Origin: DRYM01 sp964526225
GTDB taxonomy: Archaea > Thermoproteota > Thermoprotei_A > EX4484-217-1
Reading direction: 5' to 3'
NCBI GenBank assembly: GCA_964526225.1
Contig: CAZGLL010000005.1
Location: forward strand, 1 to 64,000
Length of the DNA: 64,000 nucleotides
Below the pieces are notes generated by a model. The model saw nothing but the letters and a program-made list of their open reading frames with translations, had not been told where the DNA came from and did no database searches. Position numbers and translations under genes: made by a program. Of this stretch, positions 23,798-32,603 are shown one piece after another (the stretch's first letter is position 1; each line of letters begins with the position of its first letter).

Positions 23798-26700
23798 ATG
23801 ATACCAGCGATATTCAAAGGATTATGTCCAAATTGTGGTGGTGATATAGTTTCAGAGAGATTGGAGAGATGTTTACCTTGTGAAAAATGCTTACCTAATC
23901 CGGAGTTAAAACAGCTTGTAATTAAAGGTTTTCTTGAGAGAATATGGGATGTTGAAGAATACGTAAATGAAATCAATAAGTTATTCATTAAAGCAATAGG
24001 TTCTAAGATGTGGGGTTTACAAAGACTATGGGCTCGCAGGTTCCTTAACGGCGAAAGCTTCGCTATGGTCGCCCCAACAGGAAGCGGTAAGACAACAGCA
24101 CAAATAATATTTGGGCTATATGCTTCAGCAAATTATGGAAGGAGAGTTCTTATACTCTTACCTACGAGCCTACTTGTACATCAAGTTCAGAATAAAGTAA
24201 TTGAAATACGCTCCAAACTAGGATTAGATAATGTTAAAGTCGCTGCGTACCATAGCCTATTAAGTGAGAAACAGAAGCAAATGGAATTAGCAACGATGAA
24301 TGAAGCTTCAATAATAATTACAACGCCAATAAGCTTAATGAAACGTGAGGAACTACAGCAGAAGATAAACATTGCATTTATAGATGATGTAGATAGTTTC
24401 TTAAGAAGGAGTAAAAGCGTTGATGTAGTACTTAGAATGTTAGGTATTTCCCCTGAGGAAATAGCACTTATTGAAGAAGCACAGAAAATGGAGGGTACAG
24501 CGAGAAAACTTTCAAGGGACAATCCTGAAGAAGCAAGAGAGCTTCTTAGAAGAGCTTCGGAGTTAAAGAGGAAGGTCAGAGAAAATGTGAAAGGTCAAAT
24601 AATTGTTAGTGGTGCAACGCAAACAGCTAGGAGAACAAAGAGAGTAAGACTTCTTAGTTCATTGTTTGGTTTTACTGTGGGCGGCAAAGTCGAAGTTGGA
24701 AGAAATATTGTTGATACGTATGTTAAGCCTGCTTCCTCCATAGAAGAGGAAGTTGTTAAGTTGGTTTCAGAACTAGGCGGTGGAGGGTTAATTTTCGTAC
24801 CTATGGATAAAGGTGCAGATTATGTAAAGAAACTTACAGAGTACTTGAAGGAGAAAGGAGTAAATGCTGAAGCATATCTTGGAGCTAGAAAAAGGGTTTT
24901 TGAAAAATATGTTACTGGAGATATAGATGTTCTTGTAGGTATAGCCTCGTATAGAAGCCCACTAACTAGAGGTATAGACTTACCTGAAAGAGTAAGGTAT
25001 GCTGTTTTCGCCGGAGTACCTAAATTTAGAATAAGGATTAGCATTGAAGAGTTTCAACCAAGCAAGTGGCTTATACTTTTAAATGAAATAAAAGATGTAG
25101 TGTACGATAAATACCCTAGAATGTTTGACAGAGTCCTTGGAGGCCTTATTAAAGTAAGAACAGCAACTCGAGATGTTCTCGAGGAAGTAAGGAAAGCTCT
25201 TGCAGAAAATAGGTCGCTCAAAGGGTATTCTGAATTCGTTAGGAGAATAGCTAAGGAAACATTAGACTTTCTCTTAACAGTTTTAAATGATAAAATGGTT
25301 CTTGAAAGACTAAGAAAAAGCCCTACAATAACTTTTGGCGGTAAAGAGGGAGAATACTTTTTCATAATACCTGATGCGACCGCGTATATTCAAGCAAGCG
25401 GGAGAACAAGTAGACTCTACGTTGGCGGTTTAACCAAAGGTTTAAGCATAGTAGTTATTGACGAAGAAAAGGCTTTCAATTCCCTTCTAAAAAATCTTAA
25501 ATGGCTTCTAGAAACTGTCCAGTTCTATAAACTAGAGGAAGTAGATTTAAAGAAAATACTTAAAGAAGTAGATGATGACCGTAGAAAAGTAAGATTAGCC
25601 ATCGAAGGTAAATATCGTCCTAAAGAACATGAGCTTATGAGGACCACCTTATTCATCGTTGAATCACCAAATAAGGCAAGAACTATTTCGAGAATGTTTG
25701 GAAAGCCAACGAGGAAAACTATAGGCTCCCTTCAAACGTACGAAGTGATAACTGAGAATAGATTAATGATCATTACAGCAACCGGCGGGCATGTCCTAGA
25801 CTTAGTTAAAGACTATGGCATATTCGGAGTAAAGGTTGTTAACGGTCACTTCATTCCTACATATAAACCTATAAAAAGATGTATTAGATGTGGTAGAGAC
25901 GTACCTGAAGAAGAGAACTCATGCCCATATTGTGGAGGGAAAGTGTTCATCGAAAGTAGGCCAATAATAAACGCTTTAAGACAATTAGCTTCCCAAGTAG
26001 ATGAAATTCTTGTTGGAACCGATCCTGATAGCGAAGGTGAAAAAATAGCCTGGGATATAACACTGCTTTTAAAACCTTTGAACAGGAATATTTGGAGGGT
26101 AAGGTTTCATGAAGTTACAAGGAGGGGTTTAAGAGAAGCCCTTAATAATCTAGCTACGATAAATGAAGACCTTGTTAAAGCACAAATTGTTAGACGGATT
26201 GAAGATAGATGGATAGGTTTTAGCCTAAGCCCTATTCTATGGAAGGAGTTCGGAATAAACTATTTATCAGCTGGAAGAGTTCAGACACCAGTTTTAGGAT
26301 GGATTGTTGACAGAACTGATAAGAATAAGAAAAAAGCTGAACTTATCATGCTTAAGCTTAAAGACATAAACATAACGTTAATATTTAAGGCTCCTAGAGG
26401 AACAGCTGAGCAAATACTTAAGGAAGGAAAAATCACCATAACTGATGTTAAAAAAGAAGTTGTTGAAATAAATCCGCCTCCACCATATACAACAGATTTA
26501 ATGCTATCGGAAGCATCACGAACACTAAAACTTTCAGCACCAACAATAATGGATTCTGCACAAAGACTTTTTGAAGCAGGACTAATAACCTATCATAGAA
26601 CCGACAGTACAACAGTAAGTAACGTTGGAATATCCATAGCTAAAGACTTTATAACGAGGGTTTACGGCGAAGAATACTTTAAACCTAGAAAATGGGAAAT

Positions 26701-27424
26701 GCCAGGCGCTCATGAGTGTATTAGGCCTACAAGACCTTTAGATTCACGACAAATAAAATCTCTTAGAGCTGCCGGAGTTCTTAGATTAGCTGTTCCCATA
26801 AGACAAGATGATCTTAGATTATACGATTTAATATTCAAAAGATTTATGATGAGCCAAATGGCTCCAGCGAAAATCGAAAGGGTTTCATTTAAACTTGTCT
26901 TTGGAAGTATTGTAAGGGAATTTACTTTCACAACTAAGGTGTTGTTTGAGGGATTTACGATTCTGTCAAAACCTCGTACTTTTGAAGAAGTTTCAAAAAT
27001 AGCTGAAGGAGAATACTTTATTGAAGATTTAAGCTTAAGGCTTGTTCCAGAGTATCCACTTTACTCTTACAGTGATGTTGTAGACTTAATGAAGGAAAAG
27101 GGCATAGGAAGACCTTCAACATACGCTAAAATACTTCAGAATCTAAGGCGTAGAGGATATGTTTTAGAAGTAAGTAGGGGGAAACTTGTAGCTACATCAA
27201 GAGGAAAAAGAATTTATGAGTTTCTCTCATCAAACTTTAACGATCTCGTAAATGAAAATAGAACTAAAATTTTGCAAGAGAAAATAGACAAAGTAGAGAT
27301 AGGTACAGCAAATTACATAGATGTATTAAGGGAATTTTACAATGAAACAGTTAAGGTTGTTAATGAAGCTAAGAGAAAAGGTGTAATATACCCTACTTTC
27401 AACGAGGAACTCACTAACCTATAG
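23798..27424 (+). CDS. rgy: Reverse gyrase
   Basis: A single chain of about 1208 residues joins an SF2 helicase to a type IA topoisomerase and introduces positive supercoils with ATP. Order: N-terminal zinc finger CPNCGG...CLPCEKC (about 10-31), Walker A APTGSGKTT (about 90), the DEAD-like IDDVD (about 194), helicase motif VI region ASGRTSRLY, Toprim IVESPNKARTISRMFG (about 617), second zinc finger CIRCGRD...CPYCGG (about 694) and GLITYHRTDSTT with the catalytic tyrosine (about 931). ATG 23798 follows GAGAGTGA; a TTG ten codons upstream is the other start. Reverse gyrase is the hallmark gene of hyperthermophiles. It overlaps pyk by six bases. Confidence 0.97.
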   Translation: MIPAIFKGLCPNCGGDIVSERLERCLPCEKCLPNPELKQLVIKGFLERIWDVEEYVNEINKLFIKAIGSKMWGLQRLWARRFLNGESFAMVAPTGSGKTTAQIIFGLYASANYGRRVLILLPTSLLVHQVQNKVIEIRSKLGLDNVKVAAYHSLLSEKQKQMELATMNEASIIITTPISLMKREELQQKINIAFIDDVDSFLRRSKSVDVVLRMLGISPEEIALIEEAQKMEGTARKLSRDNPEEARELLRRASELKRKVRENVKGQIIVSGATQTARRTKRVRLLSSLFGFTVGGKVEVGRNIVDTYVKPASSIEEEVVKLVSELGGGGLIFVPMDKGADYVKKLTEYLKEKGVNAEAYLGARKRVFEKYVTGDIDVLVGIASYRSPLTRGIDLPERVRYAVFAGVPKFRIRISIEEFQPSKWLILLNEIKDVVYDKYPRMFDRVLGGLIKVRTATRDVLEEVRKALAENRSLKGYSEFVRRIAKETLDFLLTVLNDKMVLERLRKSPTITFGGKEGEYFFIIPDATAYIQASGRTSRLYVGGLTKGLSIVVIDEEKAFNSLLKNLKWLLETVQFYKLEEVDLKKILKEVDDDRRKVRLAIEGKYRPKEHELMRTTLFIVESPNKARTISRMFGKPTRKTIGSLQTYEVITENRLMIITATGGHVLDLVKDYGIFGVKVVNGHFIPTYKPIKRCIRCGRDVPEEENSCPYCGGKVFIESRPIINALRQLASQVDEILVGTDPDSEGEKIAWDITLLLKPLNRNIWRVRFHEVTRRGLREALNNLATINEDLVKAQIVRRIEDRWIGFSLSPILWKEFGINYLSAGRVQTPVLGWIVDRTDKNKKKAELIMLKLKDINITLIFKAPRGTAEQILKEGKITITDVKKEVVEINPPPPYTTDLMLSEASRTLKLSAPTIMDSAQRLFEAGLITYHRTDSTTVSNVGISIAKDFITRVYGEEYFKPRKWEMPGAHECIRPTRPLDSRQIKSLRAAGVLRLAVPIRQDDLRLYDLIFKRFMMSQMAPAKIERVSFKLVFGSIVREFTFTTKVLFEGFTILSKPRTFEEVSKIAEGEYFIEDLSLRLVPEYPLYSYSDVVDLMKEKGIGRPSTYAKILQNLRRRGYVLEVSRGKLVATSRGKRIYEFLSSNFNDLVNENRTKILQEKIDKVEIGTANYIDVLREFYNETVKVVNEAKRKGVIYPTFNEELTNL

Positions 27425-28795
27425 CTTCTCTATTCTCACAAAATCTGTTGCCTCCTTTCTCATCCCTCTAATAACTATTACTATGTCTCCTGAAGATAGT
27501 TCACCTTTATCTTCCAATACTTTACTGGCTTTTGCCCAAAAATCTTCGGGTGAAGCGTTTTCTAAATAGTACGAAGTTATTCCTCTAAGAATCCTCAATT
27601 GCCTAGAAACTCTTTTATCGTTAGTAACAGTATATACAGGAACTCTCGGCCTATATCTTGAAAGTCTTCTAGCTGTTGCTCCAGAGCGTGTGAAGGCAAC
27701 TATTTTTGCACCTAAAGATTCTGCAAGTAAAACTATTCCTTTAGCAAATTTATCATATACTGTTTCATTAACTCCTTCATTAACTCTCTCACATATAGGC
27801 GATGCTTCTATGATCCTTCTCAGCCACCTAACAGATTCCACAGGATATTTCCCTACTGCTGTTTCATTTGAAAGCATTAAAGCATCAACTCCTTGTTCAA
27901 CAGTCTTCATCACGTCAACTACTTCGCTACGTGTAGGTATGGGGTTATTAACCATTGATTCTAAAAGTTGTGTTGCAACAATTGATGGTTTACCATAAGC
28001 TAGTGCTTTCTTGATTATGAACTCTTGTATTTTAGGTATTTCAACGAGTTTAAAGTACATTCCCAAATCCCCTCTAGCTACAAGTACCGCATCAGCTTCA
28101 CTAATTATTTCGTCTATTCTTTCAACAGCACTCCTCGTCTCTATCTTCGCAATAATTTTCATATCTTCATCCCCAATTTCCCTTAGAAGCTTCCTTAATC
28201 TCTCAATGTCTCCTACCGATCTAACGAAGGATAAAGCTACATAGTCAAAACCTTTAGAAACAGCGTATTTTAAATCATTAATGTCCTTCCGTGTTAGTGC
28301 AGGTCCGCTTACCTCTTTACCCTTAATCGCGAATGTCCTTCTTGACTTTATTATTCCATCGTTAAGAACTAAACATTTAATTTTATCAGCAAGCACTTCA
28401 TCAACAAGTAATGCTATTTTACCGTCATCCAACAGTATTTCGTCGCCTTCCTCTATTTGGTTATAAGTTTTCTTATCGGGTAGAGGTAAATGTTTGTTTT
28501 TGGAATCTCCCTTACGTGAATTAATAATATATACTATGTCACCTTTTCTTAGATATGTTTCCTCTATTTCACCTAACCTTATAGTTGGACCTGTGAGATC
28601 AGCTATTAACGGTATTTCGGTGTCAAACTTTTCTTCAACAAACCTTATATTCTCTATTGCTTTATCCTTTTCTTCATATGTTCCATGAGAAAAGTTGAAG
28701 CGGAAAGCATCTACACCTTCACGAACAAGCTTCGTTATCGTATCTAAATCCATTGAAGTAGGTCCTATAGTTGCTATTATTTTTGCTTGCTTCAT
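27419..28795 (-). CDS. pyk: Pyruvate kinase
   Basis: The 458-residue enzyme converts phosphoenolpyruvate and ADP to pyruvate and ATP. Visible motifs are KIIATIGPTSMD, DAFRFNFSHGTYEEK, IAKIETRSAVERIDEI with the catalytic lysine, VLVARGDLGM and VATQLLESMVNNPIPTRSEV. The C-terminal alpha/beta domain is complete though shorter than in bacterial enzymes with regulatory extensions. No ribosome binding site precedes the ATG; instead a 14-base palindrome abuts it, so translation may be leaderless or from a short leader and transcription repressible. Confidence 0.95.
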   Translation of the reverse strand: MKQAKIIATIGPTSMDLDTITKLVREGVDAFRFNFSHGTYEEKDKAIENIRFVEEKFDTEIPLIADLTGPTIRLGEIEETYLRKGDIVYIINSRKGDSKNKHLPLPDKKTYNQIEEGDEILLDDGKIALLVDEVLADKIKCLVLNDGIIKSRRTFAIKGKEVSGPALTRKDINDLKYAVSKGFDYVALSFVRSVGDIERLRKLLREIGDEDMKIIAKIETRSAVERIDEIISEADAVLVARGDLGMYFKLVEIPKIQEFIIKKALAYGKPSIVATQLLESMVNNPIPTRSEVVDVMKTVEQGVDALMLSNETAVGKYPVESVRWLRRIIEASPICERVNEGVNETVYDKFAKGIVLLAESLGAKIVAFTRSGATARRLSRYRPRVPVYTVTNDKRVSRQLRILRGITSYYLENASPEDFWAKASKVLEDKGELSSGDIVIVIRGMRKEATDFVRIEKL

Positions 28796-28808
28796 ACGGT
28801 ATACCGTA
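28795..28808. promoter_or_regulatory. Perfect 14-base palindrome abutting the pyk start codon
   Basis: TACGGTATACCGTA reads identically on both strands. A TATA-like TTTAAATATTT (minus strand) lies about 45 bases upstream of the start codon, which places the site at or just after the transcription start. This is a likely operator for pyruvate kinase. It does not match the Thermococcales glycolytic motif TATCAC-N5-GTGATA. Confidence 0.5.
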
Positions 28809-28912
28809 GATTTTTAACTCACTAAAAATATTTAAACGGGTTAGTTTCATCTAATCGTTAGGTATGTTAAAACCCTGTACAATCCCAAGCTCGATATTGA
28901 CAGTAATGCATT

Positions 28913-29665
28913 ATGAACTTTGCAGTAAAGTGGGTGGTGCATATAGGAACAAACCCTTACAAGGCTAGGATTGAAGCTCTAATAAAAGTGTGGAGCGAAA
29001 TAACATCGTCAAATAGAAGGGATTGGACGAGAGAAGAACTTGCTGATCTAGTGTTTGCCGAATACTCTAGGAGAAAAATAGAGCCATTGCGTGGAAAGCT
29101 GAGACCACCAGATATTTTCGAAAAGGAACTTTCAAGTTTGTATTTTGTGGGAAAATATGGTTTAGGATTAGCAGAGGAGTGTCCTGAAATATTTAATGGC
29201 CCTTTAGCATTAGAGAACAAGGTCGATAAACTCGTAAATGATTTAATGAACAATGAAAACTTAAGCCTAAAACAAGCATTAGGAACAATAACTAAAGATG
29301 AACTTATAAAGATATTGAGAGTACCATTTACTGGTGTCGTACTTGGCTTTATTAAAGAGGAAGCATTTACAAAATTTCTTGAAGAACTCATTAAAGAATA
29401 TCCTGAATTTAAAGATACAATCCGAAATTACAAGAGATTCTACATAGCTTTTAGATTAGCTGAATCAATAGCTAAAAGAGAAATTAAAAGTAAAGTAGCT
29501 AAAGAGGCTTTAAAACATGCAATAGCTGTTAGGATAAATTCGCAAAAGAATATGCCAAGCGATAAATACATTTACACTATTGCATCCGAAGTATTCAAGA
29601 TACCTTCAAGAATTCTTCAAAAAATACTTTCATTACAGCAAAGGAAGGGCAACAGTCGAGAATAA
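28913..29665 (+). CDS. Uncharacterised archaeal protein, possibly DUF2192
   Basis: The 250-residue protein is mostly helical, without membrane segments or cysteine motifs beyond one EECPE. The first 90 residues (VHIGTNPYKARIEALIKVWSE, WTREELADLVFAEYSRR, IEPLRGKLRPPDIFEKEL, SLYFVGKYGLGL) look conserved and resemble the archaeal DUF2192 family as I remember it; I could not check this. No function is known. It is divergent from pyk. Confidence 0.6.
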   Translation: MNFAVKWVVHIGTNPYKARIEALIKVWSEITSSNRRDWTREELADLVFAEYSRRKIEPLRGKLRPPDIFEKELSSLYFVGKYGLGLAEECPEIFNGPLALENKVDKLVNDLMNNENLSLKQALGTITKDELIKILRVPFTGVVLGFIKEEAFTKFLEELIKEYPEFKDTIRNYKRFYIAFRLAESIAKREIKSKVAKEALKHAIAVRINSQKNMPSDKYIYTIASEVFKIPSRILQKILSLQQRKGNSRE

Positions 29666-29783
29666 GGCATTTATTTATTGATTCTATCTAGTGTTTTTAG
29701 ATTCCTCTATGGGAAAACATTATTAATATCTTCACATTAAAAGTTCACGAGCATTAACCATCAATATTGGAGATGTTGATGTT

Positions 29784-30941
29784 ATGGCTTTGGAGCATCC
29801 TAAAACAAAGTTTGTAACGTACAAGGGACCATTTAGTAGAATAATTCCTGTAAATGTTTTCGAAATAATAAATAATGATTTATGTTCATACTGCGGATCA
29901 TGTACTGCGGTATGCCCTACTAAGGCCTTAAGTTACAAGTTTGACGAGCCTGACGCACCTATAATAAGCGAAGACCTATGTATATACTGTAATCTATGCT
30001 CGATGGTTTGTCCTCATGTAGCAATGGATAAGCAGTTGTTTGTTGAACTACCAAATCCTACGGAGAAGTACTTAGCTAGAACTAAGATTGAAAAACTTCA
30101 CCCAGTAATGCAGGATGGAGGAATAACGTCAACATTAATAATTGCCGCTTTAGAGGAGGGATTAATTGATGCAGCATTTCTAGTAGCAAGAGATGAAAAA
30201 TGGAGACCCATACCTATAATTGCGAAAACACCTGAAGACGTAATAAAGGCTGCAGGCAGTAAGTACGTTTACAGCCCTGTAAATAACCTCCTAGAAACAT
30301 TAGCGTTTACGCATCCTGAACTTCAGAAGGTGCTGTCAGCAGGTCTTCCATGTCAAATAAGGGCAATACATAGGGCAAGAGAAATCGGGCTTAGAAAGTT
30401 TGTCGATAAAATCAAATACACTGTAAGCATTTTCTGTTCTGAGAATTGGCAATGGAGCAAAATGTTAGAAATGATGGCTTCAGCAGGACTTAAACCCGAA
30501 GACGTAGTTAAGCAGAATATTAAAGCAAAGTTCCTCTTCTACCTAAGAGATGACAAGGTAGTTGAATACTCACTTAAGGACGCAGCAAAATATCTAATAC
30601 CAGCATGTAAGCATTGCCCAGAATTTATATCATACTATGCTGACATAAACGTAGGGGCATTAGGTCTAATAGGATGGAATGCAGTATTAATAATGAATGA
30701 TAAAGGAAAGAAACTATGGAAAGTTGCTGTAGAACGTGGATACATAGAGTATCAACCACTACCAGATGAAAGATGGACCAAAATAATAAACTTCGATATG
30801 AAAAAGAAGAGATCAGCATGGAAATTCATAAAGACATTCTATGGTTTAGAAGAGGAAGTTAAAGCGCAACAGAAAGAAGCTAAGTGGTATCAAGAATGGT
30901 TAGCTAAGAAGAAAGCGAAGGAAGCAGCAAAGAAAAAGTAG
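29784..30941 (+). CDS. Coenzyme F420 hydrogenase/dehydrogenase beta subunit (FrhB) family protein
   Basis: The 385-residue protein starts with two [4Fe-4S] ferredoxin motifs, CSYCGSCTAVCP (about 33-44) and CIYCNLCSMVCP (about 64-75). The FrhB core follows: MQDGGITSTLIIAALEEGLID, GSKYVYSPVNNLLE, SAGLPCQIRAIHRAREIGL and CKHCPEFISYYADINVGALGL. FrhB-type proteins carry FAD and iron-sulfur clusters and pass electrons to or from F420. No hydrogenase or formate dehydrogenase partner is adjacent, so the electron donor is unknown. The tail is rich in K and A (KKKAKEAAKKK). Confidence 0.88.
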   Translation: MALEHPKTKFVTYKGPFSRIIPVNVFEIINNDLCSYCGSCTAVCPTKALSYKFDEPDAPIISEDLCIYCNLCSMVCPHVAMDKQLFVELPNPTEKYLARTKIEKLHPVMQDGGITSTLIIAALEEGLIDAAFLVARDEKWRPIPIIAKTPEDVIKAAGSKYVYSPVNNLLETLAFTHPELQKVLSAGLPCQIRAIHRAREIGLRKFVDKIKYTVSIFCSENWQWSKMLEMMASAGLKPEDVVKQNIKAKFLFYLRDDKVVEYSLKDAAKYLIPACKHCPEFISYYADINVGALGLIGWNAVLIMNDKGKKLWKVAVERGYIEYQPLPDERWTKIINFDMKKKRSAWKFIKTFYGLEEEVKAQQKEAKWYQEWLAKKKAKEAAKKK

Positions 30942-31086
30942 CTTTTCTTCATTTTTAAATACCATATTATCCGTGATGTTTAGTATTTAGCAAAAGAACA
31001 TATTCATTTTAAACTTTCCACCAGTAGTTTTTTGTTTTTAGTATATAATATATAATAGTAGTCTAGTGTATTCGGGGTGATGAGTT

Positions 31087-31785
31087 TTGGTGAAAGCTCT
31101 AATATTAGCTGGAGGTTTTGGAAAAAGGCTAAGGCCATTAACTCAGGATAGGCCTAAGCCTCTTATAGAAATTAAGGGTAAACCTATTTTAGCATGGCAA
31201 TTTGATTGGCTTAAGAAAAACGGAGTTAACGAAGTAATATTGGCGATAGGATATCTTAAAGAGAGAATTATTGAGGAAATAGGTAGTGGTAAAAGGTTTG
31301 GTATAAAAGTAGGTTATGTTGTTGAAGATGAACCGTTGGGCACTGCTGGGGGATTAAAAAATGCAGCACACATACTAAGCAACGAAAAATACTTCTATGT
31401 TTTAAATGGAGACATACTAACAAATCTTGACCTACAAAAACTCAGCAGTACATTAGATGAAAAAATTGTTGGTGTGATAGCTGTTGTACCTCTAAGATCA
31501 CCCTACGGAATAATAAGATTTGATGAAAACACCGGAAAAATACTAAGCTTCGTAGAAAAACCAATACTTCAAGAGTACTGGATAAACGCTGGAGTATATT
31601 GTCTAACACCTAAAATCTTCGAATACCTACCTGAAAAAGGCGATATCGAAAAAACAACTTTTCCGAAATTAGCTAAGGAAGGCTTACTTAAGGCAGTAGC
31701 TTTTGATAATGTCTTATGGAAGAGTATAGACACACATAAGGATGTAGAGGAAGCAGAGAAGCTTTTAAGTGAAAAGCCTATTTAG
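31087..31785 (+). CDS. Sugar-phosphate nucleotidyltransferase (GDP-mannose/dTDP-glucose pyrophosphorylase-like)
   Basis: The 232-residue protein has the signature ALILAGGFGKRLRPLTQDRP, then KPLIEIKGKPILAWQ, GYVVEDEPLGTAGGLKN, FYVLNGDILTNLD and a short FVEKP region. It forms an NDP-sugar from NTP and a sugar 1-phosphate. It lacks the C-terminal left-handed beta-helix of longer GlmU-like archaeal enzymes. Substrate choice (mannose, glucose) is not decidable. GTG at 31090 or TTG at 31087 may start it; GGGGTGATG is upstream. Confidence 0.88.
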   Translation: MVKALILAGGFGKRLRPLTQDRPKPLIEIKGKPILAWQFDWLKKNGVNEVILAIGYLKERIIEEIGSGKRFGIKVGYVVEDEPLGTAGGLKNAAHILSNEKYFYVLNGDILTNLDLQKLSSTLDEKIVGVIAVVPLRSPYGIIRFDENTGKILSFVEKPILQEYWINAGVYCLTPKIFEYLPEKGDIEKTTFPKLAKEGLLKAVAFDNVLWKSIDTHKDVEEAEKLLSEKPI

Positions 31786-31787
31786 AA

Positions 31788-31856
31788 GATATCAGCCGGG
31801 TAACCGCATCCATCATTCCATTTCGGTCTTATTCCCCGAAAAATCATCATCTATTT
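31788..31856 (-). ncRNA. C/D box guide RNA candidate
   Basis: On the minus strand the order is C box ATGATGA (31850-31844), spacer of 17, D' box CCGA (31826-31823), C' box AATGATG (31817-31811), a 15-base guide GATGCGGTTACCCGG and D box CTGA (31795-31792). Only D' departs from CTGA, by one base. A TATA box lies about 27 bases before the C box. The size is right for an archaeal C/D sRNA that guides 2'-O-methylation of rRNA or tRNA. The target for the D guide would contain CCGGGTAACCGC, with methylation at the fifth base (G). Confidence 0.65.
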
Positions 31857-31876
31857 TTACCTTTTATAGACATAAT

Positions 31877-31883
31877 GTTTATA
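31877..31883 (-). promoter_or_regulatory. TATA box of the C/D sRNA candidate
   Basis: TATAAAC on the minus strand, about 27 bases from the C box. No protein gene starts downstream on this strand, which supports an RNA gene. Confidence 0.45.
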
Positions 31884-31946
31884 AGTTCATCTCTTAATCT
31901 AAACTACATGGCCAAAACATTTTAAACTAAAACACTTAGAGGGCAT

Positions 31947-32603
31947 TTGCTAGTGTTTTTAGAGGGCATGGAGAGATTAATTTACATTTACGGTCCCATA
32001 GGAGTTTTCTTAGTTTCCTTCCTTGGCAATGTAATACCCTATTCTACAATACCTTACCTAATATTCATAGTTCAATATGGAGCTGCATTTTCAGAAACTA
32101 TAAGCATGGTAGAAATAGCTATTTTGGGAGGTGTAGGTGCCGCATTAGGTAAAGTTATCGTTCTACTTATAGGTACAGCTACGAGGAAGATTCTTCCGGA
32201 AACAGCTAAGAAAAGTATGAAACTCTTCATGAAACTTGCAGGAAAAAGCGTTTTCATAGCTGTTCTCGTGTTTGCGGCAACTCCGCTTCCAGACGATGCT
32301 CTCTACATCCCTATCGGAGCAATGGGTTATAGCCCGTTCAAATTCTTTGTTGCAGCAACCATAGGCAAAACCATAATAACCTATATAGCCTTGTTGTTTG
32401 GTGGAACAATAAGATATTTGGTTGGCGAGTCTTCAATAGTAACGTCTATTGTAGCTATTGTTGCCACTCTAGTGCTCATGTTGTTGCTAGTAAAGGTTAA
32501 CTGGGAATTAATAATTGAGGAAATAATTAATAAAGGATGGAAGAACTTTATACTAAACCTAATCAAGAACCCTTTAAAGTATGTAAAGAAGTTAGGTGAG
32601 TGA
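31947..32603 (+). CDS. DedA/SNARE-associated (VTT domain) membrane protein
   Basis: The 218-residue protein has several membrane segments (GPIGVFLVSFLGNVIPYSTI; AILGGVGAALGKVIVLLIG; VFIAVLVFAATPLPDDALYI; FVAATIGKTIITYIALLFGG; IVAIVATLVLMLLL). PLPDDALYIPIGAMGYSPFKF is the VTT/DedA core, whose homologues act in lipid scrambling and proton-linked homeostasis. Two possible starts, TTG 31947 and ATG 31968, each follow a copy of TAGAGGGCAT, a short local duplication that covers the ribosome binding site. It overlaps the convergent aminotransferase gene by 12 bases. Confidence 0.8.
   Translation: MLVFLEGMERLIYIYGPIGVFLVSFLGNVIPYSTIPYLIFIVQYGAAFSETISMVEIAILGGVGAALGKVIVLLIGTATRKILPETAKKSMKLFMKLAGKSVFIAVLVFAATPLPDDALYIPIGAMGYSPFKFFVAATIGKTIITYIALLFGGTIRYLVGESSIVTSIVAIVATLVLMLLLVKVNWELIIEEIINKGWKNFILNLIKNPLKYVKKLGE

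Noticed and set aside
24187..25365. Minus-strand open frames inside reverse gyrase
   Set aside because: Ser/Leu-rich shadows of the well-supported reverse gyrase frame.
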